Assembly: GCF_022807995.1 (NCBI RefSeq)
Contig: NZ_CP094351.1
Location: 4,123,001 to 4,187,000 of the forward strand
Origin: Pseudomonas orientalis
GTDB lineage: Bacteria > Pseudomonadota > Gammaproteobacteria > Pseudomonadales > Pseudomonadaceae
Direction of reading: 5' to 3'
Length of the DNA stretch: 64,000 nt
Of this stretch, positions 46,295 through 54,092 are shown one piece after another. Made by a program: the position numbers and the translations under genes. Below the pieces are notes generated by a model that saw only the letters and a program-made list of their open reading frames with translations, had not been told where the DNA came from and ran no database searches. Position 1 is the stretch's first letter, and each line of letters starts with the position of its first letter.

Positions 46295-48127
46295 ATGCTC
46301 TATCGTCGTTTTGAACAACTGATCGACATCTTCCGCGATGCTCCCAGCGCGGCCCCGCCCGATAAAGTCCTGCCCTTCTACCTCTACTACCTGCGCCAGG
46401 TGTGGCCGTGTTTTGCCGCGCTGTTGGTGGTGGGCCTGATCGGTGCGCTGATCGAGGTTGCGCTGTTCAGCTACCTGAGCCGCATCATCGACCTGGCCCA
46501 GGGCACGCCGCCCGCGAATTTCTTCCAGGTGCACAGCACCGAGCTGATCTGGATGGCAGTGGTCGCCCTGCTGCTGCGGCCGATTTTCAACAGCCTGCAT
46601 GACTTGCTGGTGCACCAGACCATCAACCCCGGCATGACCAGCCTGATCCGCTGGCAGAACCACAGCTATGTGCTCAAGCAGAGCCTGAATTTCTTCCAGA
46701 ATGATTTCGCCGGGCGCATCGCCCAACGCATCATGCAAACCGGCAACTCGTTGCGTGACTCAGCGGTGGCAACAGCGGAAGCCATCTGGCATGTGTCGAT
46801 CTATGCCATCACCTCGCTGGTGTTGTTTGCCGAGGCCGACTGGCGCCTGATGATTCCGTTGATCATCTGGATCATCTGCTACTGCCTGGCATTGCGTTAC
46901 TTCGTGCCGCGGGTCAAGGAGCGGTCGGTGATCTCTTCCGAAGCACGCTCCAAACTCATGGGCCGCATCGTCGACGGCTACACCAACATCACCACCTTGA
47001 AGCTGTTTGCCCATACGCAGAATGAGCAGGAATACGCCAAGGAAGCGATTGTCGAGCAAACCGAAAAAACCCAACTGGCGGCGCGCGTGCTCACCAGCAT
47101 GGACGCGGTCATCACCGTCCTGAACGGCCTGCTGATCGTCACCACCACCGGTCTCGCCCTGTGGCTGTGGACGCAGTCGCTGATTTCCGTCGGCGCCATT
47201 GCCCTGGCCACCGGCCTGGTGATTCGCATCGTCAATATGTCCGGCTGGATCATGTGGGTGGTCAACGGCATTTTCGAAAACATCGGCATCGTGCAGGACG
47301 GCCTCAAGACCATCGCCCAGCCGCTCGCGGTGGTCGACCGCGCCGACGCCCCGCGCCTGGCAGTGCCCCATGGCCTGGTGCGTTTCGAGCAGGTGGATTT
47401 CCACTACGGCAAGCAGAGCGGGATCATTGGCGGCCTGAATCTTGAGATCAAGGCAGGGGAGAAGATCGGCCTGATCGGGCCGTCCGGCGCGGGCAAGTCG
47501 ACTCTGGTGAACCTGCTGCTACGCCTGTACGACCTGCAAGGTGGCCGCATCCTGATCGACGGCCAGGACATCGCCGAAGTTGCCCAGGAAAGCCTGCGTG
47601 CGCAGATCGGCATGATCACCCAGGACACCTCGCTGCTGCACCGCTCGATCCGCGACAACTTGCTGTATGGCAAGCCGCAGGCCACCGACGAAGAACTCTG
47701 GGCCGCCGTGCACAAGGCGCGCGCCGACGAGTTTATCCCGCTGCTGTCGGACTCCGAGGGCCGTACCGGGCTGGATGCCCATGTGGGTGAACGCGGGGTA
47801 AAACTTTCCGGTGGCCAGCGCCAACGGATCGCCATCGCCCGCGTGCTGCTCAAGGACGCGCCGATCCTGATCATGGACGAAGCCACCTCAGCGCTGGACT
47901 CCGAGGTGGAAGCGGCGATCCAGGAGAGTCTGGAAACCCTGATGCAGGGCAAGACCGTAATCGCGATCGCGCACCGGCTGTCGACCATCGCGCGGATGGA
48001 CCGCCTGGTCGTACTGGAGAAAGGCCGGATTGCCGAAAGCGGCAGCCACGCCCAATTACTGGCCCATGGCGGACTGTATGCGCGGTTGTGGCAGCACCAG
48101 ACGGGTGGGTTTGTCGGCATCGATTAA
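46295..48127 (+). CDS. ABC exporter, fused permease and ATPase
   Basis: The 610-aa protein has an N-terminal six-helix ABC exporter domain and a C-terminal ATPase: Walker A GPSGAGKST, Q loop, signature LSGGQRQR, Walker B ILIMDEATSALD and H loop IAHRLST. It is a half-transporter that works as dimer, probably moving a lipid or hydrophobic drug. The ATG at 46295 matches homologues that begin MLYRRFE; the only good Shine-Dalgarno (AAGGAG) is 28 nt upstream, with a GCCCGC/GCGGGC hairpin between, which could bring it into range. Confidence 0.88.
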   Translation: MLYRRFEQLIDIFRDAPSAAPPDKVLPFYLYYLRQVWPCFAALLVVGLIGALIEVALFSYLSRIIDLAQGTPPANFFQVHSTELIWMAVVALLLRPIFNSLHDLLVHQTINPGMTSLIRWQNHSYVLKQSLNFFQNDFAGRIAQRIMQTGNSLRDSAVATAEAIWHVSIYAITSLVLFAEADWRLMIPLIIWIICYCLALRYFVPRVKERSVISSEARSKLMGRIVDGYTNITTLKLFAHTQNEQEYAKEAIVEQTEKTQLAARVLTSMDAVITVLNGLLIVTTTGLALWLWTQSLISVGAIALATGLVIRIVNMSGWIMWVVNGIFENIGIVQDGLKTIAQPLAVVDRADAPRLAVPHGLVRFEQVDFHYGKQSGIIGGLNLEIKAGEKIGLIGPSGAGKSTLVNLLLRLYDLQGGRILIDGQDIAEVAQESLRAQIGMITQDTSLLHRSIRDNLLYGKPQATDEELWAAVHKARADEFIPLLSDSEGRTGLDAHVGERGVKLSGGQRQRIAIARVLLKDAPILIMDEATSALDSEVEAAIQESLETLMQGKTVIAIAHRLSTIARMDRLVVLEKGRIAESGSHAQLLAHGGLYARLWQHQTGGFVGID

Positions 48128-48167
48128 AGGTACCGAGACCCACACGACTCAAAATGAGAGCGGGCCT

Positions 48168-48199
48168 TGATCGTTCCCACGCTGCGCGTGGGAGCGATC
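48168..48199. repeat. Pseudomonas intergenic palindromic repeat
   Basis: GATCGTTCCCACGC pairs with GCGTGGGAGCGATC (one G-U type mismatch) around a TGC loop. This GTTCCCACGC element is a common Pseudomonas intergenic repeat and may also serve as terminator stem for the ABC gene. Confidence 0.75.
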
Positions 48200-48205
48200 T
48201 TACGG

Positions 48206-48235
48206 TCAGGCCGGCCGATAGGGCAGCGCCGACCT
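48206..48235. repeat. Left 30-bp direct repeat flanking brnTA
   Basis: This 30-bp segment, beginning TCAGGCC and ending CGCCGACCT, recurs with one mismatch at 48832-48861, where it is the last 30 nt of the GNAT-type gene. It is therefore a duplicated gene end. Confidence 0.85.
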
Positions 48236-48249
48236 TTTTAACGTGTTGA

Positions 48250-48498
48250 TCAGCCTTGATGAGCCCGCATGTATTGGCGCAAAAGCTGGTTAATACGGGT
48301 CTGGTAGCCAGTGCCTTGACCTTTGAACCACTCTAAAACATCGGCATCAAGTCGAATGGTGACCGCCTGCTTCACAGGAACACGCAGTTCAGCACGTCGA
48401 AAAAACTCAGCATCCAGTTCAGGAATTTCACTGGTATCAATATCTTTGTCACTCATCTTGGCCAGGCGCTCCCAATCAGTTTTCGATGTTTGCGTCAT
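48250..48498 (-). CDS. brnA: BrnA-family antitoxin
   Basis: The 82-aa protein ends with a ribbon-helix-helix-type segment (VKQAVTIRLDADVLEWFKGQGTGYQTRINQLLRQYMRAHQ) typical of BrnA; the acidic N-terminus should bind the toxin. It is the second gene, overlapping brnT by 23 nt. It should neutralise BrnT and repress the operon through the palindrome at 48763-48786. Confidence 0.93.
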   Translation of the reverse strand: MTQTSKTDWERLAKMSDKDIDTSEIPELDAEFFRRAELRVPVKQAVTIRLDADVLEWFKGQGTGYQTRINQLLRQYMRAHQG

Positions 48499-48754
48499 AA
48501 TATTTGGCCTCCTTCTTGGTTGCTTTTCGGGCGGAAATGATACGGATTACATCGCCACGCCGTTCGGTGTATACGACAACACCAATCAATAATTTGATCC
48601 AGCCAATACTGATCCAACGCTCTTCGTTATAATCCGCTCGATCATCGCGCAAGGCCAGCATTGGATGTCTGAAGATATCCGGAACGTCGTTGAAATCGAT
48701 GCCGTGCTTAGCAATGTTGGCCTTATTTTTTGAATCATCCCACTCAAAATGCAT
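48476..48754 (-). CDS. brnT: BrnT-family RNase toxin
   Basis: The 92-aa protein has the BrnT signature: FEWDDSKNKANIAKHGIDF, then DDRADYNEERWISIG, and a C-terminal RIISARKATKKEAKYYD with catalytic-type R and H/K residues. BrnT is a RelE-fold RNase that arrests growth. The start at 48754 fits the family length; a longer upstream frame overlaps the GNAT gene and is spurious. Confidence 0.93.
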   Translation of the reverse strand: MHFEWDDSKNKANIAKHGIDFNDVPDIFRHPMLALRDDRADYNEERWISIGWIKLLIGVVVYTERRGDVIRIISARKATKKEAKYYDANIEN

Positions 48755-48762
48755 GGCACGCC

Positions 48763-48786
48763 CTGTATGTACTTTTGTACATACAG
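48763..48786. promoter_or_regulatory. Operator of the brnTA operon
   Basis: Perfect 10-bp inverted repeats CTGTATGTAC and GTACATACAG are separated by TTTT, 9 nt upstream of the brnT ATG. This is the expected place for BrnA autorepression. Confidence 0.75.
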
Positions 48787-48831
48787 AATAGCTATTTCGG
48801 CTTCTTTGACCAGGTCTGCCAGACCGGTGGC

Positions 48832-48861
48832 TCAGGCCTGCCGATAGGGCAGCGCCGACCT
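48832..48861. repeat. Right 30-bp direct repeat flanking brnTA
   Basis: It matches 48206-48235 at 29 of 30 bases and contains the stop codon and last codons of the GNAT-type gene, so brnTA sits between the original and a copied gene end. Confidence 0.85.
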
Positions 48862-49962
48862 CGCCTCTTCGGCATACGCCAACACGCCCACTCGCTCGCG
48901 CTCGAGGAAATCCTCCACGGCGTTTTTCAGCCCCGAATGGCGCAGGTAATGCCACGAATGGGTAATCACCGGTTCGAAGCCACGAATCAGCTTGTGCTCG
49001 CCTTGAGCGCCGGCGTCGAAGCGTTGCAGGCCGTGGGCGATGGCGTAGTCCATGCCCTGGTAGAAACAGGTCTCGAAATGCAGCCGGTCGAATTCGGCCA
49101 GGCAGCCCCAATAGCGGCCGTAAAAGCTGTCACCGCCGATCAGGCTGAACGCCATGGCCACTGGGCGTGAGCCCTGTTTGGCCAATACCACGCGGATCGC
49201 CTCGGGCATGCGCTCGGCCAGCAGGCTGAAAAACGCCCGGGTCAGGTACGGCGATTGCCTACGTATCGCGTAGGTGTTGGCGTAGCAGGCGTAGACAAAA
49301 TCCCACTGGGCCTCGCTCAGCTCATGGCCCTGCAGCCACTCGAACTCGATACCCTGCCCCGCCACCTGCTCGCGCTCTTTGCGCATCTGTTTGCGCTTGC
49401 GTGAACTCAGGGCGTCGAGAAAATCCTGGAAGTCGCGGTAGCCACGGTTCTGCCAATGGAATTGACAGCCCAGGCGCTGCAACCAGCCAGGTTGCCGAGC
49501 CAGCGCGTCGTCAGCCAACGGATCGGTGAAGTTGATATGGGCACTGGAGAGCCCTTCGATTTCCAGGTAACCGGGCAGGCTGTTCAGCAGCTCGAAACCG
49601 TCCTCGGCGTTGGCGGCCAGCAGCCGCGGGCCGCTGACCGGACTGAACGGCACCGCCGTCAGCAGCTTGGGGTAGTAGTCGATGCCCGCACGCGCGCAGG
49701 CGTCGGCCCAGCCGTGATCGAACACATACTCGCCGTAGGAATGCCACTTGCGATAACCGGGCAATGCCGCCATCAGCCGCTCGCCTTCCCAATGCAGCAA
49801 ATGCTCCGGTTGCCAGCCCGAGTGGGCCCCCAGGCTGCCACTGTCTTCCAGCGCGCTCAGGAACGCATGCCGCACGAACGGCTGAGCCTGTGACGCCAGG
49901 GCATCCCAGGCCTGCGGGGCGATTTGGGACAGGCTGTCCAGGCGTTGCAACGGCATCGGCAT
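48832..49962 (-). CDS. GNAT/peptidogalycan-type N-acyltransferase (DUF482 family)
   Basis: The 376-aa protein matches the conserved proteobacterial family with FemAB/GNAT folds: WLQRLGCQFHWQNRGYRDFQDFLDALSSRKRKQMRKERE, VYANTYAIRRQSPYLTRAFF-like centre, and YWGCLAEFDRLHFETCFYQGMDYAIAHGLQRFDAGAQGEHKL. It probably acylates an amino group; the substrate is unknown. The ATG at 49962 (MPMPLQRLDS) is preferred over a longer frame to 50043. Its last 30 nt are duplicated 600 bp away. Confidence 0.8.
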   Translation of the reverse strand: MPMPLQRLDSLSQIAPQAWDALASQAQPFVRHAFLSALEDSGSLGAHSGWQPEHLLHWEGERLMAALPGYRKWHSYGEYVFDHGWADACARAGIDYYPKLLTAVPFSPVSGPRLLAANAEDGFELLNSLPGYLEIEGLSSAHINFTDPLADDALARQPGWLQRLGCQFHWQNRGYRDFQDFLDALSSRKRKQMRKEREQVAGQGIEFEWLQGHELSEAQWDFVYACYANTYAIRRQSPYLTRAFFSLLAERMPEAIRVVLAKQGSRPVAMAFSLIGGDSFYGRYWGCLAEFDRLHFETCFYQGMDYAIAHGLQRFDAGAQGEHKLIRGFEPVITHSWHYLRHSGLKNAVEDFLERERVGVLAYAEEARSALPYRQA

Positions 49963-50240
49963 CTTCTCTGTCTGGGGCGTGAAAGCCTGGCGAGTATCGC
50001 CTATCGCAGCCCGGCGCACACCCGGAAAAATCGCCTGACACAACTCGAAATCAATAGTTCCGTGGGCAAACGAATTGTCATATAGATGAAATCACTTAGC
50101 CACTACTGCGTCATAAACCGCCGCGATACTGACGCCTGTTTTTAGAGCACCCGGGTTTGCCAGGTGGCCTTTTTTCCGTCCGTCAGCGGTCGGTTGTGTC
50201 CTGGAGGGTTTGTTACCCCTCCTCACTTTCGGAGATTGAT

Positions 50241-51563
50241 ATGCGTCTTGCTTCCACTAAAACTGCGGCGGCCCTGTGTGGCGGCCTGTTGCTGGCCCTG
50301 AGCGTTCCGGCCAGCGCTGCAGTCGACGCTAAGTTGCTCGACATGCTCAAGGCCAACGGCCAGATCACTGCTTCGCAGTACACCGAATTGCAGAACGAAC
50401 TGGCCAAGGATCAGAAAGAACAGCAGATCGCACGGCAGGCTCAACAGGAAACCAACGAACAGATCGCGGCCACCGCGAAAAAGACCAACGAGCTGAGCAG
50501 CTTCGACCAGAAGCTGGCGTGGGCCGCCAAGACTCAGTTCAAGGGCGATGTGCGCTTCCGCCAGGAAACCATCAAGATCGATGGCGAACCCAACAACGGT
50601 GGGCGTGACAAGGACCGTCAGCGTATCCGCGCCCGTCTGGGTGCCTACACCGAGATCAACCCGCAAGTGGACACCGGTATCCGTATCGCCACAGGTGGCG
50701 GCGACGATGCGCGTTCCACCAACCAGGACCAGGATGGTTACTTCGATAAGAAATCGATCTGGTTGGACCTCGGCTATATCGACTACCACCCGGACCAGAT
50801 CAAGAACCTGCACGTGATCGGCGGCAAGATGCTGCAGCCGTGGGTGAGCATGGGCGATGTGATCTGGGATAGCGACATCAACCCCGAAGGCCTGGCTGTC
50901 ACCTACAAATACCCGCTGGGCAGCAGTGCCGAACTGTTCGGCAGCCTGGGTAACTACAACCTCAAGGACAACGTCGACGGCGACGGCGTGCAATTTCGCC
51001 ATGACCTGCGTCTGACGTCCGGCCAGTTGGGCACGCGTTTCTCGCTGACCGACAACCTGAAAATGACCCTGGGCGGCAGTGTCTACGCCTACCAGAACGA
51101 CAAGGACAGCCGCTGCACGACCACCACCACGCCTTGCGCACTGGCGGTCAACGGCAACTCGGCCAATAACGAATTCCGCTTGTATGAAGGCTTTGCGCAA
51201 GCCGACATCGGTGGCCTGGCAGTGCCGCTGGCGTTCTATGGCCAGTACGTGAAAAACAACGATGCCGTGACCGATCAGGATACCGCCTGGTTGGTGGGTG
51301 CCAAGTCCAAGGTGTTCGGTTTCAACCTCGACTATAACTACCGCGATACGCAACGTGACGCAGTTGTGGGCGCCTTCACCGATTCGGACTTCGCCAACGG
51401 CACCACCGGTTCGCGCGGTCACAAGATGAAGGTCAGCTACGACATCGACAAGAACTTCGCTCTGGGCGCCACGTACTTCCTGACCAAGGCAGACTACGCC
51501 AGCCGTACCCAGCGTGATGCCAACACCAACACCCTGCAGCTGGATGCTGAAGCCAAGTTCTAA
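50241..51563 (+). CDS. Putative outer-membrane porin
   Basis: The 440-aa protein has a signal peptide (MRLASTKTAAALCGGLLLALSVPASA), a short coiled-coil segment rich in Q, E and K (residues about 30-75) and then a long beta-barrel with alternating pattern, ending in the typical C-terminal phenylalanine (AEAKF). This is the Pseudomonas 'putative porin' family. GGAG lies 6 nt upstream of the ATG at 50241. Confidence 0.88.
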   Translation: MRLASTKTAAALCGGLLLALSVPASAAVDAKLLDMLKANGQITASQYTELQNELAKDQKEQQIARQAQQETNEQIAATAKKTNELSSFDQKLAWAAKTQFKGDVRFRQETIKIDGEPNNGGRDKDRQRIRARLGAYTEINPQVDTGIRIATGGGDDARSTNQDQDGYFDKKSIWLDLGYIDYHPDQIKNLHVIGGKMLQPWVSMGDVIWDSDINPEGLAVTYKYPLGSSAELFGSLGNYNLKDNVDGDGVQFRHDLRLTSGQLGTRFSLTDNLKMTLGGSVYAYQNDKDSRCTTTTTPCALAVNGNSANNEFRLYEGFAQADIGGLAVPLAFYGQYVKNNDAVTDQDTAWLVGAKSKVFGFNLDYNYRDTQRDAVVGAFTDSDFANGTTGSRGHKMKVSYDIDKNFALGATYFLTKADYASRTQRDANTNTLQLDAEAKF

Positions 51564-51572
51564 CCTCACCAC

Positions 51573-51672
51573 TGTAGGAGCGAGCTCGCTCGCGAAGAAC
51601 GAACAGGCAGCGCGTTTATCCTGGATACCCGCGTTATCGTTGACGTTTTTCGCGAGCGAGCTCGCTCCTACA
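51573..51672. repeat. REPIN (paired REP sequences)
   Basis: TGTAGGAGCGAGCTCGCTCG at the left and its inverted partner at the right (51649-51672) form a REP doublet. The right end overlaps the stop codon of the anti-sigma gene. It also forms a large hairpin between the convergent porin and anti-sigma genes. Confidence 0.85.
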
Positions 51673-51901
51673 AGTCTTTACGCCGCTCGGCAGCGAGTCG
51701 CTCCGCCAGCACATCCGCATCCTTGACCGGCTCGTCCGGCATGATCCGCAACGTCGCCTGCATCAGGCGCATCTGACGGATAAACCGCCGGCAGTTCGGG
51801 CAGAACAGCAAGTGATGACGCACCAGCAGACGCTCACGAAAGGTCAATTGCCCATCGAGATAGTCACTGGACCGTGCCACTTGTTCTTTACAGGTCAACA
51901 T
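51668..51901 (-). CDS. Zinc-finger anti-sigma factor
   Basis: The 77-aa protein has the anti-sigma zinc-finger motif H-x3-C-x2-C (HHLLFCPNC) preceded by TCKEQVARSSDYLDGQL. It overlaps the sigma gene by 7 nt and presumably holds that sigma factor inactive until a redox or other signal. No transmembrane segment, so it is cytoplasmic. Confidence 0.85.
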   Translation of the reverse strand: MLTCKEQVARSSDYLDGQLTFRERLLVRHHLLFCPNCRRFIRQMRLMQATLRIMPDEPVKDADVLAERLAAERRKDL

Positions 51902-52509
51902 TCGCCCGTTTCCTCAAAGTGCTCCACTGTGGCAAAGACTTTAAGCCGCGCCCGATGCAGCAGTACACGCACATTCGAGAGCGAGAGCGTCAGAAGATTA
52001 CAAATTTCTTCCAGCTCCAGGCCCTGACGTTCACGCAGCACCAGCACGCTGCCTTGCAATTGGGACAGGCTCAGAATCGTATGCTCCAGGCATTTGCGCA
52101 ATTCCTCCTCGGTCAGCAGGGCTTCCGGCGTGTCCTGGTGCCAGGCATACGGGGCTACCGCCCAGTGCCCATCGTCAGGCGTGAAGCGTTCATCACCAAT
52201 GGTCCCATGGGGAGAAGGCAGGTCGTCGAGCAACACCTCCCGACGGTTCTGCTTGTAGCGGCCCTTGGCGGCGTTCGCGGTGATGGTCAGCAACCAGGTC
52301 TTCAGGCTGGAGCGCGCTTCGAACCTTGAGAGGTTGCGTACCACCGACAACCAGGCATCCTGCACCACCTCATCGGCATGCCGCTGGCCAACGATGGCAT
52401 AGGCCACCGCCCGCATCGCACTCTGGTACGTGGTGACCAGTTCCTTGTAGGCCCGCTGCTCACCCTTGAGCAGGCGTTCAAGCAGATGCGCGTCGTCCGC
52501 TGCTGCCAT
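51895..52509 (-). CDS. ECF-type RNA polymerase sigma factor
   Basis: The 204-aa protein has sigma-70 region 2 (YKELVTTYQSAMRAVAYAIVGQRHADEVVQDAWLSVVRNLSRFE, KTWLLTITANAAKGRYKQ) and region 4 (LSQLQGSVLVLRERQGLELEEICNLLTLSLSNVRVLLHRARLKVF). With the overlapping zinc-finger anti-sigma gene it forms a typical regulatory pair; its regulon is unknown. Confidence 0.9.
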   Translation of the reverse strand: MAAADDAHLLERLLKGEQRAYKELVTTYQSAMRAVAYAIVGQRHADEVVQDAWLSVVRNLSRFEARSSLKTWLLTITANAAKGRYKQNRREVLLDDLPSPHGTIGDERFTPDDGHWAVAPYAWHQDTPEALLTEEELRKCLEHTILSLSQLQGSVLVLRERQGLELEEICNLLTLSLSNVRVLLHRARLKVFATVEHFEETGEC

Positions 52510-52547
52510 TCAACACCTCGATATAAACGTGCAAATCCGCTCCGCCA

Positions 52548-53669
52548 TCAGCGTTTGCGCAGGATCACGCTGCCGATGGAGTAGCCGGCACCAAACGAGC
52601 TGAGCACGGCCACGGCGCCTTTGGGCAAATCATCCTGATAAGTGTGAAAGGCAATCACCGAGCCCGCCGAGCTGGTATTGGCGTAGGTATCGAGGATCAC
52701 CGGCGCTTCTTCCACCGACGCATCGCGCCCCAGCAGTTTCTTCACGATCAGATGGTTCATGCTCAGGTTGGCCTGGTGCAGCCAGAAGCGCTTCACATCC
52801 GTGACGCTCAGCTGGTTCTCTGCCAGGTGGGCGCCAATCAACTCGGCCACCATCGGGCAGACGTCGCGGAACACCTTGCGGCCTTCCTGCACGAACAATT
52901 TGTCCGGCGCGCCGATGCCTTCTTCGGCGGTGCGGTTGAGAAAGCCAAAGTTGTTGCGAATGTTGTTGGAGAACTTGGTCAGCAGCTTGGTGCTCACCAC
53001 GTCGAACTGGTGCTCGGAGGTGGCCAGGTCGGCACGCTCGAGGATCACCGCCGTGGCGGCATCACCAAAGATGAAGTGGCTGTCGCGGTCACGAAAATTC
53101 AGGTGGCCGGTGCAGACTTCCGGGTTGACCATCAGGATCGCCCGGGCCTGGCCCAGCTGGATGCTGTTGGCGGCATTCTGGATACCGAAGGTGGCCGAGG
53201 AGCACGCCACGTTCATATCAAAACCGAAGCCCTGGATACCCAGCGCTTCCTGCACCTCGATGGCGATGGCCGGGTAGGCACGCTGCAGGTTGGAACAGGC
53301 GACGATCACGCCATCGATATCGGCGGCGGTCTTGCCGGCGCGTTGCAGGGCCTGTTCGGCGGCGCCGACGGCCATCTGGCAGAGCACCGACCATTCGTCG
53401 TTGCTGCGCTCGGGCAAGCGTGGGGCCATGCGCTGCGGGTCAAGGATGCCGTCCTTGTCCATCACGAAACGGCTCTTGATGCCCGAAGCCTTTTCGATGA
53501 ACGCCGCACTGGACTCAGTCAGCGCCTGCACGTCGCCGCGCTCGATGGCCGCGGCGTTTTCGCTGTTGAACTGCTGCACATAGGCATTGAAAGACTGCAC
53601 CAGCTCTTCGTTGGAGATGCTGTTGGCCGGGGTGTACAGGCCAGTGCCGCTGATGACGACGTTATGCAC
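52548..53669 (-). CDS. Beta-ketoacyl-ACP synthase III-like enzyme
   Basis: The 373-aa protein is a KAS III homologue with the active-site cysteine C156 (MNVACSSAT), a histidine (WLHQANLSMN) and asparagine (DTYANTSSAG). It resembles P. aeruginosa PA3286 (called FabH2), which takes octanoyl-CoA into fatty-acid synthesis. The GTG at 53669 gives the family length and has GAGGAA upstream; a longer frame to 53756 has no ribosome site. Confidence 0.88.
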   Translation of the reverse strand: MHNVVISGTGLYTPANSISNEELVQSFNAYVQQFNSENAAAIERGDVQALTESSAAFIEKASGIKSRFVMDKDGILDPQRMAPRLPERSNDEWSVLCQMAVGAAEQALQRAGKTAADIDGVIVACSNLQRAYPAIAIEVQEALGIQGFGFDMNVACSSATFGIQNAANSIQLGQARAILMVNPEVCTGHLNFRDRDSHFIFGDAATAVILERADLATSEHQFDVVSTKLLTKFSNNIRNNFGFLNRTAEEGIGAPDKLFVQEGRKVFRDVCPMVAELIGAHLAENQLSVTDVKRFWLHQANLSMNHLIVKKLLGRDASVEEAPVILDTYANTSSAGSVIAFHTYQDDLPKGAVAVLSSFGAGYSIGSVILRKR

Positions 53670-53872
53670 GGTCGTTCCTCTAAATCTGTCAGGCAGAAGA
53701 TATTGGTACCGTCGTACCAAACTGTAGGTCGTTTGATTCCGTCCAGCGGGCATCAAACTGGCAACGCTTTATTCCATCGCGTCGCTGCTACGACGATCCC
53801 GGCATTTATGGGCGCGAAGTTTGCCACAAACACTGGGGTTTGGCGCCACTTCCCGGACAAACACCGTTTAAA

Positions 53873-53961
53873 TGTGGGAGGGGGCTTTCCCCCGATAGCG
53901 GCGTATCAGTCAAGGCATCAGTGGCTGACACTCAGTCATCGGGGGCAAGCCCCCTCCCACA
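53873..53961. repeat. REPIN of the TGTGGGAGGGGGC type
   Basis: TGTGGGAGGGGGCTT and the inverted GCAAGCCCCCTCCCACA flank about 55 bp, a REPIN typical of P. fluorescens. A further half copy is at about 54042-54060. Confidence 0.85.
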
Positions 53962-54092
53962 GTGGGACCGTGTTACCAGTTGCTTGCTGCGGTACTGGAC
54001 TCAGATCCTTGTCGGAAATTTCCTCGATAGTCCGGCTGCACACAGCCCCCTCCCACAGTTGACCCTGTTCAGTTCAGGAAACCGGGAATGCT

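Noticed and set aside
50223..51572. 449-aa minus-strand frame opposite the porin gene
   Set aside because: Valine/glycine-rich antisense frame; the porin signal peptide and barrel on the other strand are convincing.
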